Numbered from the stretch's first letter, positions 1 through 6,928 are shown. The stretch is DNA of 9,425 nt from Geobacter sp. (GCA_003499925.1 DNRQ01000076.1:1-9425), one strand, 5' to 3'. The notes: a model not told the origin generated them from the letters alone. Made by a program: numbers and translations.

Positions 1-831
1 TTCGCTTACCTCCGTACCCGGCTCGGTATAGAGGGAGATGAGGCCGACGACCTTGCCGATAGCCTTCAGAGGAACGATGATGCGCTCGTACTTTTCCGTC
101 TCGGGATAGCAGAGTACATGCGCCTCGCTCTGCCGGGCATCGCGGGACATAACCACTTTACCGGTTGCCATTGCCCGCCCGCAGAGGCATTGCTCGCGGC
201 GGATTTCCTGGCACGGCTTCAGGGCCGTTTCCGGGAGGCTCACGAAGGAGGCCAGGCGCAGCCTGTCGTCATCCACGAGGAATATCCCTCCGCACACCTC
301 GAACGGGAATATCCTCGTCCGCAGCATGACCTGCAGGACATCCTTTACCAGCTCGTCCATGTCGAGGGTCTGGCTGATCGCCTCGGAGATCTCGTGGAGC
401 GTCTTCAACTCGGCATTCATCCTCTCCAGCTCGATGTGATGCTCGGCGATCTCCTCCTCGGCCTGCTGTTTTTCATGCGCGCGCCTGATGTGGTTGATAA
501 GCTGATCGATTTCGTACGGCTTCACCAGGTAGGAGAAGGCCCCCCTGTTGGTAGCCTCGACGGCCGAATCGATGGTGGCCTGTCCGGTCAGGACGATCGC
601 CTCGGCCCCGGGAAAATCGGCCTTGATCCTGGCCAGCACCTCCAGCCCGGGAATGTCCGGGAGACCTAGGTCTATCAGGACAAGCTTGACCCTGCTCTCT
701 CGCAGGACGGCCAGCCCCTTCTCCCCGTTTTCGGCAGTCAGGGTTTCATACCCCTTCAGCCTGAGGATGTCGGACAGGGTCTTCCTCAGGTTTGGATCGT
801 CGTCGATGATAAGTATGCGGGGTTCAGCCAT
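1..831 (-). CDS. Response regulator with N-terminal REC and C-terminal GAF domain (3' end beyond window)
   Basis: A cytoplasmic signalling protein, open to the left edge; 277 codons are visible. Residues 1-120 form a receiver domain with acidic residues D10-D12, phosphoacceptor D54 in the motif LIDLGLPD, switch residue T82 and K104 in VKPY. A charged helical linker follows (about 118-150, rich in Glu, likely coiled coil), then a GAF domain from about residue 150. The GAF part carries C207, C215-x-C217 (QCLCGRA), H238 and C241. ATG 831 is preceded by a full Shine-Dalgarno AAAGGAGGT at 838-846, so the start is secure. It lies 25 nt after the tandem-receiver gene and is presumably cotranscribed with it. 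The domain order is clear. The ligand of the GAF domain and any further C-terminal output (kinase, GGDEF, other) cannot be seen here. Confidence 0.9.
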   Translation of the reverse strand, partial: MAEPRILIIDDDPNLRKTLSDILRLKGYETLTAENGEKGLAVLRESRVKLVLIDLGLPDIPGLEVLARIKADFPGAEAIVLTGQATIDSAVEATNRGAFSYLVKPYEIDQLINHIRRAHEKQQAEEEIAEHHIELERMNAELKTLHEISEAISQTLDMDELVKDVLQVMLRTRIFPFEVCGGIFLVDDDRLRLASFVSLPETALKPCQEIRREQCLCGRAMATGKVVMSRDARQSEAHVLCYPETEKYERIIVPLKAIGKVVGLISLYTEPGTEVSE

Positions 832-837
832 CCTGCG

Positions 838-846
838 ACCTCCTTT
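838..846 (-). promoter_or_regulatory. Strong Shine-Dalgarno of the REC-GAF gene
   Basis: On the minus strand this reads AAAGGAGGT, an essentially perfect anti-16S match, 6 nt before ATG 831. It fixes the start of the REC-GAF protein and suggests efficient independent translation within the two-gene operon. Confidence 0.85.
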
Positions 847-856
847 GACAGTTGCT

Positions 857-1633
857 TCAATGCAAGGGAAAGATGTCAAACGGTTCACCCAGCAATGCCC
901 GGAGCTTGCGGAGGCTGATCTCCTCGATGATTTCTACAAGTTTTTCCACCTCCAGCGGCTTGTAAAGGCAGGTGTAGGCCCCGATCCGCATCCCCTTTTC
1001 AATGGCAGAGGTCGATTCCCCCTGGTGCCCGGTAACCAGTACCACCGGCTTTGTCGGGTATTTCCCGCGGATCTCCTTGAGGACGTCGACGCCGTCCCCC
1101 CTGCCGAGCTTGAGGTCGAGGACCACGAGGAGCTCGTAGTTCTCCTCCAGATGCCCTATGACGCTGTCCGGGTCGGTTTCCGCCTCCACCCGGTACCCCC
1201 GCGCCTGGAGGATGTCCTTGAGGGTTTTGCAGAACAGGGGATCGTCGTCAACGATCAGGATGCTCTCCTCTTTCCTGAGGAGCGCGAGGAATGAGAGGAC
1301 CATCTGCACATCGATCGGTTTGGTGAGGACTGCAAAAGCCCCCTGCCGGCTCGCCTCCTCCGCCTGATTCTCCGTGGCGTAGGCGCTCATCAACACCACG
1401 GGGAGCTCGGGCGCCGCCCCCTTGATCATCTTCAGCGCCTCGACCCCGTCTATCCCTGGCATCTTGAGATCCATCAGCACGCAATCAAAGCTTTCCCCCA
1501 GCACCTTATTCACCGCCTCCTCGCCGCTGTAGGCCGGATGGGCGTCATGCCCCTTGACCCGCAGGATGTCGCAGATGGTTTTGACCATGCGCCGATCGTC
1601 GTCCACCACGAGCACCTTCTGTTTTCCGGTCAT
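857..1633 (-). CDS. Tandem receiver (REC-REC) response regulator without output domain
   Basis: A 258-aa soluble protein made of two complete receiver domains. REC1 (about 4-120) has D11-D13, phosphoacceptor D55 (LMDLKMPG), S83 and K105 (TKP). REC2 (about 124-245) has D129-D131, D173 (VLDLKLG), T201 and K225 (YKP). Both therefore keep the residues for phosphorylation. Only about 15 residues follow REC2, so there is no DNA-binding, cyclase or phosphatase output. Such proteins usually work as phosphate relays or sinks, or by protein contact; which applies here is inference. ATG 1631-1633 follows a GGGGAGAG-type ribosome site. The gene is first in a likely operon with the REC-GAF gene downstream. 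No histidine kinase for this pair is visible in the window. Confidence 0.93.
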   Translation of the reverse strand: MTGKQKVLVVDDDRRMVKTICDILRVKGHDAHPAYSGEEAVNKVLGESFDCVLMDLKMPGIDGVEALKMIKGAAPELPVVLMSAYATENQAEEASRQGAFAVLTKPIDVQMVLSFLALLRKEESILIVDDDPLFCKTLKDILQARGYRVEAETDPDSVIGHLEENYELLVVLDLKLGRGDGVDVLKEIRGKYPTKPVVLVTGHQGESTSAIEKGMRIGAYTCLYKPLEVEKLVEIIEEISLRKLRALLGEPFDIFPLH

Positions 1634-1642
1634 ATCTCTCCC

Positions 1643-1735
1643 CTTTCACATAAGTGAAGGTCATCTCCTCACCCAGCACCGTTATCGGCATTTGACGGGT
1701 GGCCTAGCCGACAGCGTCTCCATCCCCGCAGGAGA
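1643..1735 (-). promoter_or_regulatory. Potentially structured 5' leader of the REC-REC operon
   Basis: Read on the minus strand, the 100 nt before ATG 1633 hold several self-complementary pairs: TCTCC...GGAGA, GTCGGC...GCCGAT, CACCCGT...ACGG/GGGTG (these overlap and compete), and CCTTCAC-TTAT-GTGAAAGG next to the start. The last one includes the first bases of the Shine-Dalgarno AAAGGGGAG. This could mean control by RNA structure, but no known riboswitch consensus was recognised and no transcription start is known. Palindrome TATCG-GA-CGATA lies further upstream at 1761-1772. Confidence 0.25.
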
Positions 1736-2035
1736 GTGTGACGATAGACTTTGGGGGACTTATCGGACGATACGAACTTGAACATTAGTCCTGCCCATGT
1801 TAAAAAAACTTATCTTTTCGGAAAGTTACAACATCCCATCCTGGCCGCCGCTCATCGCCCTCCCCCTCGCCATCTTATCCAAAACCATAAACGGCGTACC
1901 TGCTCTGGCACAGGCAACGAAATTGCCGAGTTCCGAGGTAGGGAGTGGAGAAATTGAATGACTCTTGTTTGTGGAACAGTCAGATAGTGTCGCGGCTACC
2001 AAAAAACGGGAGTGGAGGCGAGGGCAAGACTCGTT

Positions 2036-2070
2036 CCTTCTTCCCTGGGAGAAGGTGCCCCGGAGGGGCG
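2036..2070. repeat. Dispersed GC-rich palindromic repeat (degenerate)
   Basis: An imperfect palindrome CCTTCTTCCC-T-GGGAGAAGG (one base skipped) is followed at once by the perfect small hairpin GCCCC-GGA-GGGGC at 2057-2069. This pairing of a 'CCCTGGGAGAAGG' arm with a 'GCCCCGGAGGGGC' arm resembles repeat units that I know as common between genes in Geobacter-like genomes. Copy number elsewhere cannot be judged from this window. Confidence 0.5.
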
Positions 2071-2169
2071 GATTAGGGAGATTGCTACGGAGTGGGATAA
2101 CTTTGCCGGACAACGTTGGGATAGAGGGGTTGAACACAACCGAAGGCGGGCGAATGATCATTGCCCCCA

Positions 2170-2209
2170 ACGCAAAGTCCCCCCTTTTTTCAAAGGGGGG
2201 ACTTTGCGT
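2170..2209. repeat. Perfect 18-bp inverted repeat with 4-nt loop
   Basis: Arms 2170-2187 and 2192-2209 are exact reverse complements, separated by TTTC. Each arm contains a run of six C or G flanked by CAAAGT/ACTTTG. In RNA from the minus strand the loop reads GAAA, a stable GNRA tetraloop. It lies 45 nt after the helicase stop codon, so it could protect or end the helicase mRNA. No U-run follows the stem on either strand, so it is not a standard intrinsic terminator and may be a dispersed extragenic palindrome. Confidence 0.75.
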
Positions 2210-2254
2210 GTTAAGCGAAATACCTATGTTGACGTAGCGGCTTACTGAATTCTC

Positions 2255-3541
2255 CTATCTGCCGCTGCGGCGGGCGGCATGGCTGGCAGGGCGCGGTGCG
2301 GCGGTTTTGGTCCCGGTACCCATCGCATGCCGGCCGCCGGCGGGCTTCGCCGTGGTCTCCTTGCGGCGCTGCGGTTCGCGTGGCGCCCTGACGAACTCCA
2401 CGTCCTTCTTCGGCGCGGGCACGCTGTAGTCGAACCCCTCCATGGTGCGCCGCTCGATCTGCCCTCCCAGCACCCGCTCGATCCCCCGTACCAACAGATC
2501 GTCCTCACGGGTCACCAGGGTGAAGGCATCGCCGGTCTTCGCCGCGCGGCCGGTCCTGCCGATGCGGTGGGTGTACGCCTCGGGCGTATCCGGGATGTCG
2601 TAGTTGATGACATGGGAGATCAGGGAGACGTCGATGCCGCGGGCCGCGATATCGGTCGCCACCAGGATCTGGAAGGTGCCGTCCCTGAAGCCGTCCAGCG
2701 CCGCCTGCCTTCTGTTCTGGGACAGGTTCCCCTGCAGCGAGGCGGCCTTGTAGCCGCTTTTTTCCAACTGCTCGCCGACGCGCTTGGCGCGGTGCTTGGT
2801 CCTGGTGAAGATCAGCACGCTCTCGGTGTCGGTGTGCTTCAGCAGTTCGAAGAGAAGCGGCGTCTTCAGATGCTGGGAAATCGGGTAAAGGGCATGGGAT
2901 ACCGTAGCGGCGGGTGCGGTCCGGCTCACCTGGACCGTCACCGGCTTGCGCAGGATGTCGTGTGCCAGCTTTCTGATATCGTCGGGCATGGTCGCCGAGA
3001 ACATCAGGGTCTGCCTGACGGTCGGGAGCACCTTGAGGATCCTTTTCACGTCCGGGAGAAAGCCCATGTCGAACATCTGGTCCGCCTCGTCCAGAACCAG
3101 CATCTCGACCTTGGAGAGGTCGACGGTTCCCTGGGAGATGTGGTCCAGCAGGCGTCCCGGACAGGCGACGACGATCTCGACTCCCTCTTTCAGCCTCTTT
3201 ATCTGCGTGTTTATGTTGACGCCGCCGTAGACTGTGACGCTCCTGAGGCGGGTCAGTTTCCCCATGGCGTTGAGCGCATCGTTGATCTGCTCGGCGAGTT
3301 CCCTGGTGGGGGCGACGACAAGCGCGCGGACCCGGCCGCGTTCTCCCTGGGCGAGGCGGTGCAGCATCGGCAGGCCGAAGGCCGCCGTCTTACCGGTTCC
3401 CGTCTGGGCGAGCCCCATGACGTCCTGCCCGTCCATTACCGGGGGGATCGCCTGCAGCTGGATGGGGGTCGGGGTGACATACCCGAGGGCCTCCACGCCG
3501 GCCTGAATCTGGGGGTGCAAATTGAACTCTTTGAAATCCAC
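2255..3541 (-). CDS. DEAD-box ATP-dependent RNA helicase, RhlE-like
   Basis: A cytoplasmic ATP-driven RNA helicase of 428 aa, of the kind used in ribosome assembly, mRNA decay or cold adaptation. Numbering from GTG 3541, the motifs in order are: Q-motif region (FKEFNLHP, TPTPIQ) at 3-30, Walker A AQTGTGKT ending at T52, PTRELAEQ at 78-85, CPGR at 127-130, DEAD at 151-154, SAT at 182-184, LIFTRT at 243-248, VATDIAARG near 294-302, and HRIGRTGR at 325-332. From about 380 the tail is basic and low-complexity (Lys/Arg/Pro/Ala), as in RhlE proteins, and probably binds RNA. I prefer GTG 3541 to an in-frame GTG at 3571: the first has AGGAG at a 5-nt spacing, while the second directly abuts a terminator U-run and has no ribosome site. 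Confidence 0.95.
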   Translation of the reverse strand: MDFKEFNLHPQIQAGVEALGYVTPTPIQLQAIPPVMDGQDVMGLAQTGTGKTAAFGLPMLHRLAQGERGRVRALVVAPTRELAEQINDALNAMGKLTRLRSVTVYGGVNINTQIKRLKEGVEIVVACPGRLLDHISQGTVDLSKVEMLVLDEADQMFDMGFLPDVKRILKVLPTVRQTLMFSATMPDDIRKLAHDILRKPVTVQVSRTAPAATVSHALYPISQHLKTPLLFELLKHTDTESVLIFTRTKHRAKRVGEQLEKSGYKAASLQGNLSQNRRQAALDGFRDGTFQILVATDIAARGIDVSLISHVINYDIPDTPEAYTHRIGRTGRAAKTGDAFTLVTREDDLLVRGIERVLGGQIERRTMEGFDYSVPAPKKDVEFVRAPREPQRRKETTAKPAGGRHAMGTGTKTAAPRPASHAARRSGR

Positions 3542-3546
3542 TGTTA

Positions 3547-3551
3547 CTCCT
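3547..3551 (-). promoter_or_regulatory. Shine-Dalgarno AGGAG that selects GTG 3541 for the helicase
   Basis: The minus strand reads TAGGAGTAACA immediately before GTG 3539-3541, giving AGGAG at a 5-nt spacing. This moves the start 10 codons inside the longest open frame and leaves the upstream terminator fully outside the coding sequence. Confidence 0.7.
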
Positions 3552-3571
3552 ATCTGTTTGATATCCGCCAC

Positions 3572-3602
3572 AAAAAACCCCAGAAGCCTGTAAGGCCTGG
3601 GG
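3572..3602 (-). terminator. Intrinsic terminator in the leader of the helicase gene
   Basis: On the minus strand CCCCAG-GCC-TTACA-GGC-TT-CTGGGG is followed directly by six T. That gives a 9-bp stem with a 2-nt bulge and a U-run, a classic Rho-independent terminator. It ends 30 nt before the helicase GTG at 3541, too close for a normal promoter to fit between. It may end transcripts from the secreted-protein gene 158 nt upstream, act as an attenuator for the helicase, or both. Confidence 0.8.
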
Positions 3603-3759
3603 TCCGTGACCTCATTAGAGTCTAAACTATATCATGAATCATGGAAAAGGTGGCGGAATATTATCGAGGGGCAGCAGCCGCGCTTGAAAAAGCCGTACAA
3701 GTTCAGCAGGTAACGCCGAGGTTCCTTTAGTCCCCTCCCCTACCGCCCCCTAACGATCT

Positions 3760-4398
3760 CTACCGTCCCCTGCCATGATCCCTGCCATCCCTGCGGTCAT
3801 CCTTGCCATTCCAGCGACCATCCCTGCGATCCTTCCAATCCCTTCCGTGCCAATGATCTCGGCGCTGTTCGATCCGATGGTTCATCCGCCCATCCCTGTA
3901 CTGAACTCGTTGGATACGGTTCGGCTGGTACCAGGTACCGCGGTAACGATCACGGTCGCGCACATAGCTCCCGTACTCATAATCGCGGTAGTGGCGGATC
4001 TGCTCGTAGCGATGTTGGCGCAGCCCCGGCGGGAGCCTGCGATGCGACACGACCGACCAGGGGCCCGAGTAGGAAGGCGCCAGGTACCAGTAACCGCCCC
4101 TGTTGAGGTAGTAACCGTTATTTATATAGGCAATATCGTACGGGATCCCGACCGAGACGTGAAAGCCCAGGTTTGGGGAATAGATGAACCTGGGCGGTTC
4201 GTCGAAATAAATCTCCGGCTGCACGTCCTGCCATGGCGACGCCGGCCCGTAGGTTGTGGCCAATACGGGCTGCGGTATCGGCGCCACCGCCACAGGGACC
4301 CCGATATTCACGCTGACATTAACTCTAGCCTGCGCCGTTGCCACTCCGGCAACGACCAGGACGGCTCCTGCTGCAACTGCTGCCATGACTTTTTTCAT
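3760..4398 (-). CDS. Secreted protein with signal peptide and basic Arg/Asp/His-rich tail, unknown function
   Basis: A 212-aa exported protein that I cannot assign to a named family. Residues 1-24 are a clear Sec signal peptide: MKK, a hydrophobic core of Ala/Val, and probable cleavage after A22-Q23-A24. The mature N-terminus is Val/Pro-rich. A central Tyr/Trp/Gly-rich domain of about 100 residues follows (NNGYYLNRGGYWYLAP is typical of it), and the last 60 residues are very polar with repeating RDG/KDR/RDH units. The DNA for the tail is correspondingly repetitive (CCATCCCTGC-like units at 3780-3830). ATG 4398 was chosen over an upstream in-frame ATG at 4509 because it begins the signal peptide and follows AGGGGGTG. 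The gene diverges from baeSR, so it may be an envelope-stress target; this is inference from position. Confidence 0.8.
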   Translation of the reverse strand: MKKVMAAVAAGAVLVVAGVATAQARVNVSVNIGVPVAVAPIPQPVLATTYGPASPWQDVQPEIYFDEPPRFIYSPNLGFHVSVGIPYDIAYINNGYYLNRGGYWYLAPSYSGPWSVVSHRRLPPGLRQHRYEQIRHYRDYEYGSYVRDRDRYRGTWYQPNRIQRVQYRDGRMNHRIEQRRDHWHGRDWKDRRDGRWNGKDDRRDGRDHGRGR

Positions 4399-4696
4399 AA
4401 GGCACCCCCTGCGGCTCTTGGCCGACGGTCCGACGGTTTCCGGAATCATCCGGCTCAAGCATCTCTGGATCCTGGATCTCGTGCGAAACGCTCTTTTATC
4501 CCTATCCATGCCGCTAAACTAGCAGCGAAATGAGGAGTAAATGTGGAGGAATTGTGAAATTCACGGACAGCATCAGGATGTCCATGGCGTATTTGCCGGG
4601 GCTATGCTAAAAACAGACTCAGAGACGTTAGTTTGTAGCGGCATTCCGAGCTGTGGTCCGGGGAGTTTGCTGCAGAATCGCCAGTCGTGAGCTGCC
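4399..4696. promoter_or_regulatory. Divergent intergenic region between secreted-protein gene and baeS
   Basis: About 300 nt should contain promoters for both directions. Two dyads sit side by side: GTGAA-A-TTCAC at 4554-4564 and GGACA-N9-TGTCC at 4565-4583. A weak -10-like TATGCT at 4603-4608 lies 20 nt after the second dyad, facing baeS, with no good -35 hexamer; an activator-dependent promoter would fit. An imperfect inverted repeat CCGCTA-AAC-TAGCAG lies at 4511-4525. These are candidate operator sites only. Confidence 0.35.
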
Positions 4697-6154
4697 ATGA
4701 AGATCATGATCAAATACCGGCTATTCCTGGCCATGCTGGCTGCGACCTGCGCCGTGGTCGTCTGCATGTTTCTCATCATGCAGTGGAGCATCGGGCGCGG
4801 CTTTCTCGCCTACGTGAACACCATCGAGAAGGAGCGCTTCGAGAAACTGGCCGAGGTGCTGGAGCAGTCCTACGGCGTCCGGGGAGGCTGGGATTTCCTG
4901 CGCGACGACCCCGCCGCCTGGTCCCGGCTGGTGGCGTCGACGCTGCCGCGCGAGGGGACCGATCAGGAGCGCCAGGACCGCATGGAGAGACGCCCCCCCC
5001 GGCCCGACCCGAAATTTGCCAACCTGAGCAGCCGGAAGCCGCCGCCGCGCTTCGGACACCGCTTCGAGACCCGCGTCTGGCTGCTCGATGCCGCCCGAAA
5101 CCGGATCGCAGGCCCGCCGGGCCAGCCGGACCGGGTCGACTTTCAGCGCCTGGTGAGCGAGCGCCGCGTAGTCGGATACCTCGGCATGCGGCCAAGGCAG
5201 CGCCTCACCGATACCCACCAGCTCCTTTTCGTCAAGCAGCAAAAGCTCGCCATGGCGCTGGTCGCCGCGGTGATGCTGCTGATCTCGGCGGCAATCTCGC
5301 TTCCCCTGGCAAACCGCCTGGTGCTCCCGATCAGGAGGCTCGCCGCGTCTATGCACCGGCTGGCCACCGGCGAGTTCGGCACCAGGGTCGCCGTCGGGCC
5401 GGAGGACGAACTGGGACAGCTCGCCCGCGACTTCAACACCCTGGCGCTCTCCCTGGAGAAGAACGAGCAGGCGCGCCGCCGCTGGGTGGCGGACATCTCC
5501 CACGAACTGCGCACGCCGCTCTCCATCCTGCGCGGAGAGATAGAGGCGGTACAGGACGGCGTCCGGCAGGCGGGTCCCGATTCGATGCGCTCCCTCCACG
5601 TCGAGGTGATGCACCTAAGCCGCCTGGTCGACGACCTGTACCAGATCTCGCTCTACGACATCGGAGCGCTCACCTATCGGAAGAGTGTGGTAGACCTGCG
5701 CGACATGCTGGCAGATGCGCTCGATTCCTTCGGTCCGGAGTTGGCCCAGAAGGGGATCTCGCTTGACGCCGAACTCGCCCCCGGGGGAGAGTTCGAGGTC
5801 TTTGCCGACCCGGGGAGGCTGCACCAGCTGTTCGATAACCTGCTGGACAACGCGCTGAAGTACACCGATCCGGGCGGGGAGCTTTCGGTCAGGCTGGAGC
5901 GCCGGGGAGACCGGGCGGGCATCGAGTTTGCCGACAGCGCGCCGGGGGTGACCCCGGAGGAGCTGGAGAAACTCTTCGACCGGCTGTACCGGGTGGAGAG
6001 TTCCCGCAACCGCGCCCTGGGCGGCGCGGGTCTCGGCCTTACCATCTGCAGGAACATCGTGGAGGCACACGAGGGGAGCATCCGCGCCCTCCCCTCGCCA
6101 AAGGGGGGCGTCTTGATCAGCATCGAGCTGCCGCTTACCGGGAGCAGAGCATGA
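4697..6154 (+). CDS. baeS: Sensor histidine kinase BaeS
   Basis: An inner-membrane sensor kinase of 485 aa that autophosphorylates and passes the phosphate to BaeR; the family responds to envelope stress. Layout: TM1 at about 8-30, a periplasmic region at 31-180 with an Arg/Pro-rich stretch (near 98-118), TM2 at about 184-206, HAMP near 203-259, dimerisation domain with H269 in DISHELRTP, and ATPase domain with N381/N385 (N box), D413 (DSAPGV) and G442-x-x-G445-x-G447 (GGAGLGL). Similarity to E. coli BaeS runs throughout as I recall that sequence: FLRDDP, WLLD, SLEKNEQ, LRGEIEAVQDGVR, VDDLYQ, FADSAPGV and NIVEAH have close counterparts. Length is close to the usual 467 aa. ATG 4697 has only a weak ribosome site (GTGAG). 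Its stop overlaps the baeR start by 4 nt (ATGA). Confidence 0.93.
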   Translation: MKIMIKYRLFLAMLAATCAVVVCMFLIMQWSIGRGFLAYVNTIEKERFEKLAEVLEQSYGVRGGWDFLRDDPAAWSRLVASTLPREGTDQERQDRMERRPPRPDPKFANLSSRKPPPRFGHRFETRVWLLDAARNRIAGPPGQPDRVDFQRLVSERRVVGYLGMRPRQRLTDTHQLLFVKQQKLAMALVAAVMLLISAAISLPLANRLVLPIRRLAASMHRLATGEFGTRVAVGPEDELGQLARDFNTLALSLEKNEQARRRWVADISHELRTPLSILRGEIEAVQDGVRQAGPDSMRSLHVEVMHLSRLVDDLYQISLYDIGALTYRKSVVDLRDMLADALDSFGPELAQKGISLDAELAPGGEFEVFADPGRLHQLFDNLLDNALKYTDPGGELSVRLERRGDRAGIEFADSAPGVTPEELEKLFDRLYRVESSRNRALGGAGLGLTICRNIVEAHEGSIRALPSPKGGVLISIELPLTGSRA

Positions 6155-6819
6155 CTACCATCATGATCGTCGAGGACGAGGAGAAGCTTGCCACCCTTTT
6201 GAGCGACTACCTGAAGCAGTCGGGATTCGACTCGCTCTGGGTCGCCAACGGAAACGAGGTGCTGCCGCGGGTGCGGGAGCGCCTGCCGGATCTCATCCTG
6301 CTCGACCTGATGCTGCCGGGGCGAGACGGCCTCGATATCTGCAAGGAGGTCCGCACCTTTTCCGAGGTGCCGATCATCATGATCACGGCCCGGGTCGAGG
6401 AGATCGACCGCCTGCTCGGGTTGGAACTCGGCGCGGACGACTACATCTGCAAGCCCTTCAGTCCGCGCGAAGTGGTGGCGCGGGTGAAAACGGTGCTGCG
6501 CCGCTCGGGCGAGCATCAGGCGCCCCCGACCGGAGCCCTCGCCCTCGAGGCCGAAAAGTTCCGCGCCGTGCTCAACGGCCGCGATCTGGAGCTGACCGCG
6601 GTAGAATTCAAACTGCTGCATTTTCTCTATCAAAACCCCGGGCGCATCTACTCCCGCTCGCAGCTCATGGACCGGATCTACTCCGACCAGCGGATCGTGA
6701 GCGACCGGACCATAGACAGCCACATCAAGAAGCTCAGGAAGAAGATCGCCGCCGTGGCACCCGACGAAGAACTGATCCACTCGATCTACGGGGTCGGCTA
6801 CAAGTACGAGGCTCCCTAG
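6151..6819 (+). CDS. baeR: OmpR/PhoB-type response regulator BaeR
   Basis: A cytoplasmic transcription factor of 222 aa, partner of BaeS. The receiver domain (1-118) has E8-D9, phosphoacceptor D52 (LLDLMLPG), T79 (MITARVEEIDRLLGLE) and K101 (ICKPFSPREVVARVK). The winged-helix DNA-binding domain occupies about 128-220, with LTAVEFKLL, YSRSQLMDRIY, the recognition-helix segment VSDRTIDSHIKKLRKK and the wing YGVGYKYE. The receiver match to E. coli BaeR is close and unusually specific (EEIDRLLGLE-GADDYICKP), which supports orthology over other OmpR members. ATG 6151 overlaps the baeS stop, so the pair is translationally coupled. In E. coli BaeR activates spy and the mdtABC efflux genes; no efflux gene is visible here. 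The nearest candidate target is the divergent secreted-protein gene. Confidence 0.93.
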   Translation: MTTIMIVEDEEKLATLLSDYLKQSGFDSLWVANGNEVLPRVRERLPDLILLDLMLPGRDGLDICKEVRTFSEVPIIMITARVEEIDRLLGLELGADDYICKPFSPREVVARVKTVLRRSGEHQAPPTGALALEAEKFRAVLNGRDLELTAVEFKLLHFLYQNPGRIYSRSQLMDRIYSDQRIVSDRTIDSHIKKLRKKIAAVAPDEELIHSIYGVGYKYEAP

Positions 6820-6888
6820 AAGGTCGCAACTCCCAATAGAAGAGCGGGCAACGCTTGGCCAATTCCCGTTTAATTCTGAGGCTGTACA

Positions 6889-6928
6889 TCCCCTCTCCCT
6901 AGCCCTATCCCCACCAGGGGAGAGGGGA
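6889..6928. repeat. Inverted repeat TCCCCTCTCCC / GGGAGAGGGGA
   Basis: Arms 6889-6899 and 6918-6928 are exact reverse complements over 11 bp around an 18-nt loop. The stem could form downstream of baeR, but no T-run follows, so it looks like a dispersed repeat rather than a terminator. Related sequence (CCACCAGGGGAGA) recurs at 7135-7146. Confidence 0.6.

Larger units (their letters stand above)
1634..2254. other. Gene-free stretch with decayed repeats between helicase and REC-REC genes
   Basis: No convincing gene is present; open frames here lack ribosome sites and family motifs, and partly translate repeat DNA. Contents from high to low coordinate: the perfect hairpin at 2170-2209; a repeat-like patch at 2036-2070; a small inverted repeat GGCAA-CGAAA-TTGCC at 1913-1927; an A/T-rich block near 1800-1820; and the foldable leader at 1643-1735. 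The promoter of the REC-REC operon should lie here on the minus strand, but no good -35/-10 pair was found. Confidence 0.6.

Noticed and set aside
1643..1735. c-di-GMP/cGAMP (GEMM) or fluoride riboswitch, both plausible in a Geobacter-like genome
   Set aside because: The conserved GEMM cores (GGGCAAACC, GACGCAAAGCC) are absent, and GGGGATGG alone is not enough for the fluoride motif.
1905..1930. Sigma-54 promoter starting at TGGCAC
   Set aside because: No TTGC at the required spacing (5 nt) follows; the sequence reads TGGCACAGGCAACGA.
1826..2170. A 114-codon minus-strand frame upstream of the REC-REC gene
   Set aside because: It crosses the degenerate repeat at 2036-2070, has no ribosome site and encodes no recognisable domain.
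3543..3571. Helicase start at GTG 3571
   Set aside because: It directly follows the terminator U-run and has no Shine-Dalgarno, whereas GTG 3541 has AGGAG at 5 nt.
2279..3625. A 448-codon open frame antisense to the helicase, longer than the helicase itself
   Set aside because: It mirrors the codon phase of a GC-rich gene, shows no domain motifs, and the opposite strand has every DEAD-box motif in order.
4531..4555. BaeR box like the E. coli consensus (CTCCA core on the minus strand)
   Set aside because: Only about 10 of 18 positions match by eye, not separable from chance, and the site is about 140 nt from the secreted-protein start.
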